25,000 nucleotides of DNA from Symbiodinium natans (GCA_905221605.1 CAJNDS010002679.1:1122501-1147500), one strand, 5' to 3'. Shown: positions 1 to 9,500, counted from the stretch's first letter. A program made the numbers and translations. Notes: generated by a model not told the origin, from the sequence alone.

Positions 1-490
1 CCTGGACCACAGCGGAACAGGGATGGGAGGAGTGAGTCTGATGGCTGCGAACGTGAACCCCCACAACACCATGTCTCACGAAAGCAATCTTGGAGAACTG
101 GCGGACACGCCCCTCGAGCGGCAACCGCACATTCCACAGCGATGGGGCCTGCTCCTGCTGGAGCCGCCATGCTGGTTGAGGGGGAGGATCCTTCCAAGAA
201 TCCGCGAGCTCACCAAGGAGCCGACGGAGGTGGCAGACGAGAGGAAGACCCGGCGAGGTGAGGAGGTCTTGAGTGACACCCCGGTCCACCATAACAAGTA
301 TGTCAAAGAGCGAGGAGCGGTCGAAAGCCAATAGGTGCCAATGACCCGGCTGGCGGAAGCGGAGAGCTACAACCAGCGACAGAAGCTCGGCCGTGTGTAT
401 GGACGAGTGGGCCCAACCTAGACGTGCTGGAAGGCGGCCGCGGAACTGGCAAGAGACCCAACTAGCTGAACCCCAGTAGTCATTAGACGG
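1..490 (-). pseudogene. RNase H domain of the LINE (partial, cut by window edge)
   Basis: Translated on the minus strand in the same frame as the RT, this stretch has no stop. It contains IHTAELLSLVVALRF (the RNase H glutamate helix) followed by LLAFDRSSLFDIL (the second aspartate strand), and near the window edge a VRSHQTHSS segment like the loop before the last catalytic residue. The first aspartate strand (usually TDGS) is not clear; NDYWGSASW is the nearest stretch and looks degraded. RNase H removes the RNA strand during target-primed reverse transcription. It is called a pseudogene because it is reached only through upstream stops and frameshifts. Confidence 0.65.
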
Positions 491-1570
491 GCCGAAGCCA
501 CGCGCCTGGCAGGCGAATGTGGCACCGTGAGAGGAAGTGAAACAAGTCGCCTGCTGGGATCGCCGCCCTCTGCAGAAGATGGGAGGACCGGGGATCAACC
601 AGAGGGTCCCAGGGGGTAGACCAAGCGGCAGGGAGCCAGTCTTCAGAGGGTGGGCGCAGCGGGCACGGCACAGCAAAAAGGCGGCATTCCGCCTCGAAAT
701 CAGCACGCGACTGCCGGAGGGCTGCAGAAGCTGCGCGCGCACAGGCCTGAGCGGAGACCGGGGCGTGCGCAGGCAGATGGGCCGCCCAGGTCTCCGGGAT
801 AACGAGTTGCGCCGGCGGATCCGGCAGGAGGAGAATGGCATGGTAGGCGGTGCGGACAGAGTTGGCGAGCAGCCCCACACGAGAGAAGCGGGCTGCAGCG
901 TCAAACCTCGCCTGGGAGAAAGGGCCAGCCAGGGCTTGCGGCTCAGGGGGATGGAGGTTATCCAGAAGACGGGAAACAAACCGATCCCCGTGGAGAGGGA
1001 AAGGTAGAGGCCATAACCGGCAAGGAAGTGGAGGGCGTTGGAGAGGAGCCCAGCATGATCTGGGACCTCGTGCGGAGGGCAATCCATAGCCTGCCGGATT
1101 GTGTCCCGGGCTACCGCGGCAGCCTGCTCGACGCCGTTGAGCAGCAACAAGACGTCGGAGGCGACTGCGGCCACAAGGAGTTCGGAAATGAGCGGGGCCC
1201 CGAGACCCCCCGAAGAACGAGGGGCGGACAAACTGACGTGTTCTGCTGTGCGCCGGACTCCGAGCCCGGAGAGGATGAGCCGGTGGAAGGCAGCGTCTTC
1301 TCGATGCGCATCAGCTGGGGCGGGCAACCCGATTAGAGGAGCATAGTTGAGGACACCGCCGAGAACCCACTGCATCATGGCAAGCGTCTCGTCCCATGAG
1401 CAATGCTTTGCCGCAAGCCGCTGGCGTGCAGAAGGGAGCCTGCCGAGGAGATCTTCGGAGGCAAGGGAGTGGCGATCAAGTGGAGTGCCATGCTTGCCGA
1501 GGAGTTTGTCAACCTGATCGCCACGAGAGCGCGGCAGAGTGAAGTCACGCATACCCCCTTCCCAAATATT
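483..1570 (-). pseudogene. LINE RT C-terminal (thumb/connection) region, frame-broken
   Basis: Immediately after the TGA at 1571-1573 the RT frame stays open. It reads MRDFTLPRSRGDQVDKLLGK, then about 80 residues later WVLGGVLNYAPLIGLP, then SGGLGAPLISELLVAAVASD. A GGLG motif in this position is typical of LINE RT C-termini. Below about 1000 the frame becomes Arg/Ser/Pro-rich and unconvincing. The neighbouring minus frame, open from 1082 to 483, then looks more protein-like (for example QARFDAAARFSRVGLLANSV). Below about 490 the original frame is again convincing. Two compensating frameshifts, near 990 and 480, are the simplest reading. The exact positions are inferred. Confidence 0.6.
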
Positions 1571-3694
1571 TCAGCTGGTCGCCACAGCCCCGTTTTCGAG
1601 GATCCCCGAGGCACGGAGGGGGGGGCAAGCCTCATCCCAGTCGGAAGCGTAGGCAGAGAATTTGGGCCAAGCAAAGCCAACGCCGGAAGCGCGGCTGCCT
1701 AGAGCGGCGGGTAAATCAGCGACACCACTCCCATAATGTTCGATGTCATCCACATAACCAGCCGCCACAACCCGCCGACCAGTGCTGGTGACGTAAGCAG
1801 CGCCGTCCGAGGAACGGAGGCGCAAGATGGGGTCTTGGGCAGCACGAGACAACTCCGGGGAGGAAACGGAGCCCTGTGGGACGCCACGCGTGACGCTGAT
1901 AGGGCTGGAAAGGCCTGCCCGGGTGTCGAGCAGGACCTGGGAGTGTGCGAAAAGAGATTGGTGCAGGCGACGGACACTATCGGGGAAGCCGCGTGCTTGC
2001 TGAAGGGCGTCCACCTGAGGAAGCTGGAGAGTGTTGAAGAATTTCTCATAGTCAGCGGGGACGCGCAGAAGCGGCCTGCGGTGGCGCAAAGCGTCCTCGC
2101 AGACCAAGCAGTCAAGGTACAGGACCTGCACCGCGGCGGGGACGCCTTTTGCGTACGCCCTGTTAAGGTGGCTGAAGGGGTGGTCGAGGCAGCAGCCGAG
2201 GCGGGCGTTGGATAGGCGCGCGGCCACTGGGGCTTCAATGGACTTGAGGCCTTCCTCGAGCATAGAGAGGGGACGCCATCCACCAGCGGGCTTGGCCAGG
2301 TGGACTTGAACAGCCACTTGCAGCGATGGGGCCACGATGCCCGTTAAACGCTGTAGGTCAATGGCCGTCCAGTAGAGGTCCTGGAGCCAGGGCGGAAAGG
2401 CCTCAATGTAGCAAACCTTCCAGCCACTGGGGCCAGGGCGGGAGTGACGGAATCTCGCACACAGGGAGAGGCGCTCAGCAGTGGAGGTGGGTGACACAGC
2501 CGACGTGTCGGGGGGTGAGAACTCTCTGATCACCATGACGGCGTCCGCGGGTGGCCAGCGGAAGTGGTCCAAGGTGATCTCCGACGCAGGCTTGCCACAA
2601 AAGCTCAGAAGCACAAACAAGGGGCCAGGGCAGGGCATAGGCCGCGCAGCGAACCAGTTACCGCCACGTAGAGACAACACCCAATCTGCGACACGCAAGG
2701 AGGCCGGAGAGAGATACCGTACGTCAGCCGCGCAGACAGGCACCAGGCGCCAAGGGCCTGGGTGAAGCATTGCCTGCCCCACGAGGGCGAGCGGGGAGCC
2801 TGCAGCGGCATAAGCCAAGACCTCAAAGTTCAGTGTGCCGCGATGGGGCGCGGAAGAAGTGCTGAAGGGCTGCACAGCCTCGTGTGACCAGAAATTGACG
2901 GGCTCCTGAAGCAAGCGGCCCCATTCCTGGACAGAGCCTTGGAGGATATCCGCTTGCGCTGCGGGGCGCCGACGTGTGCCGTCAGCCCCCCGCACCCAGT
3001 CGGGAGAGAAACGGGAATGTGGGGCGTTGAGGGGACGCATGCTTTTGGCCCAGGCTTTGACATCCCCTAGACGGAGGAGTTCCAAGCGGCGGGCACGGGC
3101 GGTGGAGCATTGCCGGTTGGTGGTAGCAGCCTGACGGCGCTCCGCCTCGCGTATCCAGGTCTGAACCAAGGCCAAGCAGGCTGAGGGGGCCGGGGAGGAA
3201 GGCAAGCTGTCCCAGGACACGGGTGCAACCGGAGGAACGACTGAAGACGCGCCCGGCACGGTCAGCACGTCTGCCGCGACTTCAGCCGGAAAGCCGAGGT
3301 GACCAGCCCACTCCAGAGGCGAGTCCGAAAAGGAGTCCCAACGAGGAAGTGCGGGTGTGTGAACACCAGAGCTGTGGAGGTGGCGCTCCATGTCCGACGC
3401 TTTGGACCAAAGTGCCCACACGTCTGTTAGCGGGAAAGAGGAGACGCGGGTATGTGTGGTGGAGGGCGTGAGAGAATCGAGTAAGGAGCGCCGGAGACGA
3501 CGCAGCTCGAGGAGGCAGGCGTGCCAAGCTGCGGAGGCACGGCCTGCTTGGTGATTGCCCACAGGGAGGGCAGGGGGGAGGGCAGGGGGGAGGCACTCGA
3601 GCAAAGACGTGGCGAGCACGTCGAACGCGGAAGAAAGACGAGCTGAAAGGGACTGCGGAACCAGGATGCTTGGTTGCCCCAACAGACCATCCAT
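1571..3694 (-). CDS. LINE reverse transcriptase (ORF segment, 707 residues from ATG)
   Basis: This is the RNA-templated DNA polymerase of a non-LTR retrotransposon. Visible RT motifs are HLAKPAGGWRPLSML (about residues 465-479, finger region), ADYEKFFNTL (motif A, Asp548), TRGVPQGSVSSPEL (motif B, about 602-615) and GYVDD (motif C, 646-650). The first about 430 residues are a linker and Pro/Ser-rich spacer. The ATG at 3694 is only the first Met after an in-frame TAA at 3734-3736. The same frame reads straight back into the endonuclease, so RT was probably once the middle of a single EN-RT-RNase H protein. It ends at a TGA that precedes recognisable RT C-terminal sequence. GC-rich, unlike the copia element next door. 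Confidence 0.85.
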   Translation of the reverse strand: MDGLLGQPSILVPQSLSARLSSAFDVLATSLLECLPPALPPALPVGNHQAGRASAAWHACLLELRRLRRSLLDSLTPSTTHTRVSSFPLTDVWALWSKASDMERHLHSSGVHTPALPRWDSFSDSPLEWAGHLGFPAEVAADVLTVPGASSVVPPVAPVSWDSLPSSPAPSACLALVQTWIREAERRQAATTNRQCSTARARRLELLRLGDVKAWAKSMRPLNAPHSRFSPDWVRGADGTRRRPAAQADILQGSVQEWGRLLQEPVNFWSHEAVQPFSTSSAPHRGTLNFEVLAYAAAGSPLALVGQAMLHPGPWRLVPVCAADVRYLSPASLRVADWVLSLRGGNWFAARPMPCPGPLFVLLSFCGKPASEITLDHFRWPPADAVMVIREFSPPDTSAVSPTSTAERLSLCARFRHSRPGPSGWKVCYIEAFPPWLQDLYWTAIDLQRLTGIVAPSLQVAVQVHLAKPAGGWRPLSMLEEGLKSIEAPVAARLSNARLGCCLDHPFSHLNRAYAKGVPAAVQVLYLDCLVCEDALRHRRPLLRVPADYEKFFNTLQLPQVDALQQARGFPDSVRRLHQSLFAHSQVLLDTRAGLSSPISVTRGVPQGSVSSPELSRAAQDPILRLRSSDGAAYVTSTGRRVVAAGYVDDIEHYGSGVADLPAALGSRASGVGFAWPKFSAYASDWDEACPPLRASGILENGAVATS

Positions 3695-3733
3695 GCCCTT
3701 GCAGGGCGGAGAGGGCAGCTGGTCCCACTCAAC

Positions 3734-3736
3734 TTA
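3734..3736 (-). other. In-frame TAA between LINE endonuclease and RT
   Basis: Plus-strand TTA at these positions is TAA in the frame used by both the endonuclease and the RT. Only 13 codons lie between it and the first RT methionine at 3694. Because both sides share one frame, either a nonsense mutation split a single polyprotein or the element uses termination/reinitiation. Confidence 0.8.
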
Positions 3737-4849
3737 AATGCTGCGGAGTACCGCCTCAACATGGCGGAAGGTGGCCGTCTTAGCCGAGGAGGAAGCTGCA
3801 ACGAAAGATGGCAGATCAGTCTGCAGGCGACGCACCAGCTGTCTCCAAGGAGGGGGGGCTGCGGGGGTTTCAGGCACCTCGGGGAGAGAGATATCAAGAT
3901 CAACCACGACCGGCTCATGGTCAACACGCCTGTCCCAGTGCCACAGCACAGAAGAGTTGAGCACAGAAGTGAGGGAGTCGGGGGAAGGCAACCACCACAA
4001 GGCGTCAAGGCGACTGGCAGCGCCAGAGGAGGAGAAGAAGGTATAGGCACGCAGGGTAGGGTGGCGAGCACGAAAGGAGTCCACGAGACCGTGTGCTAGG
4101 AGGTGGGCAGCTACGCACTCGGGTCGAAAGGTGTAGGAACCTTCCCAGCAGTCGAGGTCACGGGAGCAGAAGGAGTTCAGGTCGCCTCCCACAAGAAGAA
4201 GCTGATTACGAGCCTGCGCATGTTGAATTTGTGTGTCAATGAAGTGCTTGGTGGCGGATTCTTCAGCGAGGAGGGCAGCGTTGGCTGAGAAGGAAGGCAG
4301 GCAGGCCCCAACAGGGCAGTAGAGGCCAACAACACGAACGCACAGGCCATGGGAGGAGACAAGGGTGCCAGCTAACGCCCGGCCGTGCTGGTCACGTGCA
4401 ACCTCCGACCACTGACCAGCATAACCCGACCGAACCGCAAGGACCACCCCCCTACCCGAAGGGGAGTGCGTGGCAGAGTCGTGGCCGTGGCTAATGGCGT
4501 GAAAGCCGGCCGCCGACAGCCCGCGACAAGCAAGAGAGTGCTGGGCTTCTGTGGAGAGAGCCGTTTCAGAAAGGATGCCCACGTCGGTGCCCAGGGCGGA
4601 GAGGCCCTGCCCCTGCCAGAGTCCCCACTGGAAACGGTCACGGCCGTTGCTACCGCACTGGATGCATGCAAAACGGGTGACCTTAGAGCCCTTCCAGCTG
4701 ACGTCGTCCCCGATACAGCGGGCAGACAAGTCAGGCAAGGGGACATGGACGCCAACATCAGTGTTGGCGCGGTCCACAGGGACTGGAGGAAGCGCTTCCT
4801 CACCGGAGCAGGAGGAATCAGAGTCGCCGAAGTCGTCAAGGAAATCCAT
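3734..4849 (-). CDS. LINE apurinic/apyrimidinic-like endonuclease (EEP family)
   Basis: A 371-residue protein from an ATG at 4849 preceded by a pyrimidine-rich leader. It has the endonuclease/exonuclease/phosphatase signature in order: DVGILSET (Glu95, metal ligand), GGDLNSF (Asp223/Asn225), SRLDALWW (Asp282) and VDHEPVVVDL (Asp310-His311, the terminal catalytic pair). These proteins nick the target DNA to prime reverse transcription. The acidic N-terminus (DFLDDFGDSDSS) is not part of the nuclease fold. The open frame extends upstream to 5287 through the polypyrimidine tract, but that part is a Pro/Leu/Ser artefact. The ORF ends at TAA in frame with the RT. Confidence 0.85.
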   Translation of the reverse strand: MDFLDDFGDSDSSCSGEEALPPVPVDRANTDVGVHVPLPDLSARCIGDDVSWKGSKVTRFACIQCGSNGRDRFQWGLWQGQGLSALGTDVGILSETALSTEAQHSLACRGLSAAGFHAISHGHDSATHSPSGRGVVLAVRSGYAGQWSEVARDQHGRALAGTLVSSHGLCVRVVGLYCPVGACLPSFSANAALLAEESATKHFIDTQIQHAQARNQLLLVGGDLNSFCSRDLDCWEGSYTFRPECVAAHLLAHGLVDSFRARHPTLRAYTFFSSSGAASRLDALWWLPSPDSLTSVLNSSVLWHWDRRVDHEPVVVDLDISLPEVPETPAAPPPWRQLVRRLQTDLPSFVAASSSAKTATFRHVEAVLRSI

Positions 4850-5219
4850 GGGTGAGGCGCGCAATGAGAACCGAGAGACTATAAAAAAAAAACGGGAAAA
4901 AAAACCGAACCCAGCAACGCAACCAACAACCACAACAAACGGCGCAAAGCGAAGGCGGCCTACACACTTGAGCCAGAAGGGCGGCGCAACAGGAGTGGGC
5001 GAGGATGGCAGCGAAGAAGAAGGAGGAGGGGAGAGGGAAGGGAGGGAGGGGAGGGCGGGGCGGGAAGGGAGGGGGGAGGGAGAGGGGGAGGGGAGGGGGC
5101 GGAGAGAGAGGGGAGGGAGGGGAGGGAGGGGGGGAGGGGAGAGGAGGAGTGGGAAGGAGAGAGGATGGGACAGGCGCCACCAATGTACTGACAACTCACA
5201 GAAAGGAGCAGCGCGAAGC
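4850..5219 (-). other. LINE 5' leader containing a long polypyrimidine tract
   Basis: No convincing gene. Read on the minus strand it holds a polypyrimidine tract (plus-strand purines, about 5003-5165), T-rich runs near 4905-4883, and then the endonuclease ATG at 4849. By position it is the 5' untranslated and promoter region of the LINE, since such elements carry internal promoters. No specific promoter motif could be identified. Confidence 0.5.
5003..5165 (+). repeat. About 160-bp low-complexity polypurine (G/A) tract
   Basis: Almost pure G and A on the plus strand, made of irregular GGGAGG, GGGGAGA and GAAGAAG units with only a few pyrimidines. It is locally mirror-symmetric and capable of forming triplex or G-quadruplex structures. 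Open frames on both strands here (Gly/Arg/Glu on plus, Pro/Ser/Leu on minus) are composition artefacts. Confidence 0.9.
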
Positions 5220-5229
5220 TTTTTTTTTT
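5220..5229 (-). other. A10 tract (possible retrocopy poly(A) remnant)
   Basis: Ten consecutive T on plus, hence A10 on minus. It lies 135 bp downstream of the RING-H2 reading-frame stop at 5364 and where the LINE leader begins. Consistent with the tail of a retroposed transcript. A chance homopolymer is possible. Confidence 0.4.
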
Positions 5230-5363
5230 GACGGCCACGGAGCAGCGAAGCAATGTCTGTCGGTTGGCAGAAGCAGAATTGTGGCAACCCGCGGCGCGGG
5301 AAGTGGTGGAGAGACGAAAAACCAGGGCACCCTCAAGCGTGGCCTGTGCTGGAAGTGCTGCAC

Positions 5364-5749
5364 TCAAGAAGCCACCTCGATATTGCACTCGGGACAGCGT
5401 CCGCGCGAGTCGGGAGTAGAGAACCAACGTCCCAAACAGTCATCGTGAAAGGAGTGCGTACACTTCAAGCGCATGAGGGATTCCCCAGCCAGAAAGGTCT
5501 GAAGGCAGCGGCCGTGGCTGTGAAGGCGAGGGCAGAGGTGCATTGCCAACCAGGGCGTCCCGAGGCATGGTCCGGCATATCAGCTTCTGTCGAATCTGTG
5601 TGGCGGCGGTAGACTGTCACAGGAGGTGAGGCAGGCCGCCGGGCGGAAGCTGGTCGTTCCGAAGTAGCGCCCGGCGTGTCCTGAACAGGTACCGGGCCCC
5701 CAGGCTTGGCGGCCGCAGTGACTTTGTTGAAAAACGTGGTAAACATCAT
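5364..5749 (-). pseudogene. Decayed RING-H2 finger gene (probable processed retrocopy)
   Basis: Tandem ATGs at 5749 and 5746 open a frame running MMFTTFFNKVTAAAKPGG, Pro/Ser-rich, down to about 5500. In the next frame, from about 5543 to the stop at 5364, a RING-H2 C-terminus is clear: HGRC-LQTFLAGESLMRLKC-THSFHDDC-LGRWF, then CPEC. That is H/C-x2-C-x14-C-x-H-x2-H-x2-C-x14-C-x2-C, with the first cysteine replaced by His. RING-H2 domains bind two zincs and usually recruit E2 enzymes in ubiquitin ligases. The frame change near 5500 and the lost first Cys argue for decay. A spliced-leader-like sequence lies 55 bp upstream and an A10 tract follows, suggesting retroposition of a trans-spliced mRNA. 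The alternative is an ORF1 of the adjacent LINE. Confidence 0.55.
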
Positions 5750-5804
5750 GGCTCACTTTTCCTACCACGCTCTAAAGGCAAAACAACTTTTCTCGCTTTC
5801 GACT

Positions 5805-5824
5805 CTTGAGCCTAAGCCTCCGGT
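5805..5824 (-). other. Possible relict dinoflagellate spliced-leader sequence
   Basis: Minus strand reads accggaggcttaggctcaag. The dinoflagellate spliced leader begins CCGTAGCC and ends TTTTGGCTCAAG. The match keeps the terminal GGCTCAAG exactly and the CCG.AG.C start, with three substitutions and a 2-nt deletion. It sits 55 bp upstream of the ATG of the RING-H2 reading frame. Retroposed trans-spliced mRNAs in dinoflagellates are known to leave such relicts. A chance match cannot be excluded. Confidence 0.35.
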
Positions 5825-5829
5825 GTCAA

Positions 5830-6508
5830 ACTCGTTCTGCTCAGACTCAACATGCCTTAGGGCATTTGGTGTCTTTCCTACTGCACCCATTCACTGTACC
5901 TGGATACATGCTGTACACTTAACACCCCGCCTCGGAACAGATCGAAGGCTTTAGGGCGTTCTCTTTCCTGCAGTGATTCTCACTGCTGTGCCAAAAGACG
6001 AAGAGCTGTTTCGGACTTCAAGTGTACTGAACTGGGGACATTCGTCTCCTCTGGTCCAAGGTCTTTTACCCAGTTCTTTCTGCTTTGTTTCTTGAAACAT
6101 GCATAAACTCCTAACCTCGAATTTCTAGTTACACGGGCTTGTCTTAGAGTCCTCATCTTGTGAGTCTCAGCCCTGTGGCCAGCCTATGGCTCTTGTGTGG
6201 TCTTCTCTTTTACCTAACCATCTTCTTTCTTCAACTGTTCTTGCCTCTACCTGGCTGCACCTTACACTCCTAGTCCTGCTTCGTGAAACTCTTCGTGAAA
6301 CTACTTTCTTCTTGGTGAAACTCGTGTGAATATCACAAGGCGTATTGGGGTCCTTGCTTATTCAAAAACATTCGTTGTACCTACTTTGTACTTCGTGCAA
6401 TGTTCGGGGTGCTCGAACTTCTATGTACACAGCTTCAGAAAATCTATACATGCTTCACGCTGCGTTCAGTCGTCACCCTTCTCGATGCTTCTTGCTGGCT
6501 TCTTCTTC
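5830..6508 (-). other. Copia element 3' flank, possibly containing its 3' LTR
   Basis: No supported gene in about 680 bp downstream of the copia pol stop. Just after the stop the minus strand is purine-rich (gaagaagaagcc ... gagaaggg) and is followed by TGACGACTGA near 6475. That would fit a polypurine tract followed by an LTR beginning with TG. The 5' LTR lies outside the window, so the repeat cannot be confirmed and the boundary is a guess. Small direct repeats lie at 6282-6325. Confidence 0.3.
6282..6325 (+). repeat. Short direct repeats of cttcgtgaaact
   Basis: Two adjacent near-copies of cttcgtgaaact and a third diverged copy (cttggtgaaact) within about 45 bp, in the presumed copia 3' flank or LTR. 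LTR U3 regions often contain short repeats of this type, but no function can be assigned. Confidence 0.6.
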
Positions 6509-9500
6509 TTACCAGCCTTTCTTGCCACCACCACCATACTTCCATTTCCCTTTGCCTTGGTACTTCCCTTTCGGGGCGTAGTGGTAGTAGGCGTAGTCTG
6601 CGTCCCAGTAGTTCTGGCTCCAACCGTCGTCGGCGTACCAGTCCTGCTGCTGGTGCCAACTTTCTTGCTGCCAGTCTTCTTGCTCTCGACTTCTTCTTCC
6701 TCGCTTTCCTTCTTGCTGCACCTCAGGCTCATCTCTCTCTCTTCTTATTTCTGTGGGGCTCTCCCACCTTCCTGTCTTCTTGAAGTGCTTGGTCACGAGG
6801 TTCCAGTCTTCGGCACCTTTGATCTGCGCTCCTTTCACCTGCGCTGATCCTTTCTGATCGAGCCGAACTGCTCGATACTCATTCGTGTCTTTGCAATACT
6901 CCCAGATCCAACCACAATCTGTGAACGTGACCACATTCCATCTGCCCTTTGCGTTCTTGCTACCTTTCTCTCCTCTCTGCGGTGGTTCTCGGGGCTGCTC
7001 TTCTTCTTGCTCTCTTCTTTCTTCTGTTCCTGCTGCTCCTCCTTCTTCTTTTCCTTCTTCGCTCGACTCTGCACAGTCAGGCGGTGGTTTGTATCCTTTC
7101 TTTGTCCACCAGTTTGGATCATACCACTGGCCTTTGATCCTGACCCACAATGCTCCTTTGTGGATCTGCCACACATTGCCTTCTGCATCCTTCTTTCCTT
7201 CTGCTCCTAGTGTGGGCTTTCCATCTTCAGATCCTGAATCTTCAACTTCAACGACTTCAATCTCCTTCATTCCTTCTCGTTCCTTCTCTGCCTGAATTTC
7301 CGCCTGGGTCTTTCGCTCCTGTGCTTCCTTCAACTCCTTCTTTGCCTTCTCCTTCTCTTCCTTCGTCGCTTCTTGGGCTTCCTGCTCCTTTCTTCTCATT
7401 TCCTCATAGGCCTCTAGCTTTGCTCTTTGCTTCTTCGCCTTCTCCTTCGCGATTGCCTCGTTCCTTTCATCTTCCTTCTCCTGTGCTTCCTTCTCCTCCT
7501 GTGCTTTCCTTTCCTGTGCTTCCTTCTCCTCTTGTGCTTTCCTCTCTTGTGCTTCCTTCTCCTCTTGCGCTTTCCTCTCTTGTGCTTCCTTCTCCTCTTG
7601 GGCCTTCCTTTCTTGTGCTTCCTTCTCCTCTTGTGCCTTCTTCTCCTTTGCCTTCTTCTTCTCCTCTTGTGCTTTCCTTTCCTGTGCTTCCTTCTCCTCC
7701 TGTGCTTTCCTTTCCTGTGCTGCCTTCTCCTGGGCCTCTTTCTCCTCCTGGGCCTTCTTTGCCTGCTCCTTTTGTCTCATTGCTTCGGCTTTCTTGTCTG
7801 TCTCCTCTTTCCTCCTTTGTCGTTCTGCTGCTTCAATCTTCTCCTCGTTGGCTTTCCTGATCTCTGCATTGATCCTGTCTTCCTCCTCTCTTCTTTGTTC
7901 TGCTGTTTCTAGCTCTTCTGCTTCTCTCTTTCTCTCCTCTGCTTCTTTCTTCATGTGCTTCGTGATCATGTCGTAGTCCTTCTTCAACTGCTCTCTCACC
8001 TCTTTAGCGTCTTGCTTGTAAACTTCTTTCTGCTTCTCTAGATCTTCTTTCTCTTTCTCCAGGGCTTTCCTCTCTGCTTCGGCTTCACTGTACTTCGCAA
8101 CCACCTTCGCCTTCAAAGCAAATGCTTGATCACGATCTTCTTCTGCTTCCTTCGCCTTTTCTTCTGCTTCTTCTCTCTTCAACCTTTCTTTCTCCAAGGC
8201 ACGTTCTTGCTTCTCCATCTTCGCGATCAGCTCGTCGAACTTCATCTTCACGGTCTCGTCGTCTTCGAGGACACCTTGCGAGCTCTTCTCTTTGTCTTCT
8301 TCTTCTTTCTTCTTTGTGACTTCACCTTCAGGCTTCTCTTCTTTGGGCTTCTCTTCTTTCTCACCCTTCTTCTCTTTCTTCTGGTTCACTGCCAAGTAGA
8401 CAATGATCGTCACCAGAACAACAATCACAGCCATGCACACGGGCACGAACATCTCAAGCTCAGGCATGCTCGTGAAAACGTGTGAAAACTTCATGCTGCT
8501 GTTGCTGCTTTGACCATGTAAAACTTCTTGTTCAACTTCTTGAAGTTCTTGAGGTGGCTCTTGAGCTGTAGAAAACGGACCAAACACAAAACTCATCAAC
8601 TGCATGCAAAAATATCTTCGTGCTACAAAATCTCCTTCTTGCTGACCTGCAGATTCAACTGCAAAACCAAAAGCTGACAATAACGTCAAACCAAGTCTGC
8701 TTCCGGATACCTTTGTCAATCTTCTGACTGTAGCTGTGCTCTCTGCGGCCATTCGTTCTTCACGACCGATTGCTTCTCGATCATCATGAACTTGAAGGAT
8801 GTTCAAAAGTAGCTTCATTCTCGATGCGTTGAGGGGCTTGGTCCCTAAGTCGGCAGGGTTGAAAACAGTGCTCACTGCCTTCACGCTGCATAGGCCGTTT
8901 CTGGTAACTTCTTGCAACCAGAGCATTCTCGTTGCTAAGTGCTTGATACGACCAACACCTTGCCGGTGCACAATGCCACGCGCTGCACTGCTATCTGTGT
9001 ACGCCTTCATTCGCGCTGCTTTGCCAGAAAGGAACTCTACGGCTTCTCGAATGCCAATTCCTTCTGCGACAGCACCAGTGAGTGCGTAGTACTCGGACTC
9101 GCCACTGGAAAGTGCCACAGTTTTCTGCGTTCTTGAGTAAGAAAACGCATACTGGCCGTCCAGGAAGATGACTCCTCCTGATACAGATTTCCGGCTGCTC
9201 TTGTTGCCGGCCCAGTCGGCGTCAGAAAATACTTCGACCAGGTGACTGCCACTCTCGATGCTCTTCTCGTTCTCATTCTCGGAATCTTGCTCCAAATTCT
9301 TGCTTCTTTGCAAGGTTGCCGTTCCAGGTCTCCCTGCTGTGTAGCAAACCGCATAGCCTGCAGTCTTCTTCAGATACAACGCGCAATGCTCGAGCTCTTT
9401 CTGCTTCTTCTGCGTAGGAGCCTTCATTCCAGTTGCCAAATTTCGGACTGCATACTGGATGTCAGGACGATCTTGGGCAAGATATAGCAGTATACCGACA

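Larger units (their letters stand above)
1..5219 (-). mobile_element. Non-LTR retrotransposon (APE-type LINE with RNase H), damaged, 3' end beyond window
   Basis: In minus-strand order the region holds a polypyrimidine leader, an apurinic-like endonuclease (4849-3734), a reverse transcriptase with YVDD (3694-1571), a C-terminal RT region and an RNase H that runs off position 1. The endonuclease, RT and RNase H frames are all the same frame. They are separated by TAA at 3734-3736 and TGA at 1571-1573, and the frame seems to leave and return between about 1000 and 480. EN-RT-RNase H order is that of LINE superfamilies such as I or R1/Jockey-like elements. The 5' boundary near 5219 is inferred from an A tract belonging to the neighbouring retrocopy. 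No 3' tail or target duplication is visible. Confidence 0.85.

Noticed and set aside
4551-5231. Gly/Arg/Glu-rich plus-strand ORF and Pro/Ser/Leu-rich minus-strand ORFs
   Set aside because: Generated by the polypurine tract and antisense to the endonuclease; no domain or plausible start.
6885-8485. Several plus-strand Leu/Ser/Phe/Pro-rich ORFs resembling membrane proteins
   Set aside because: They are antisense to the Lys/Glu coiled-coil repeats of copia pol (CTT/CTC codons), a typical composition artefact.
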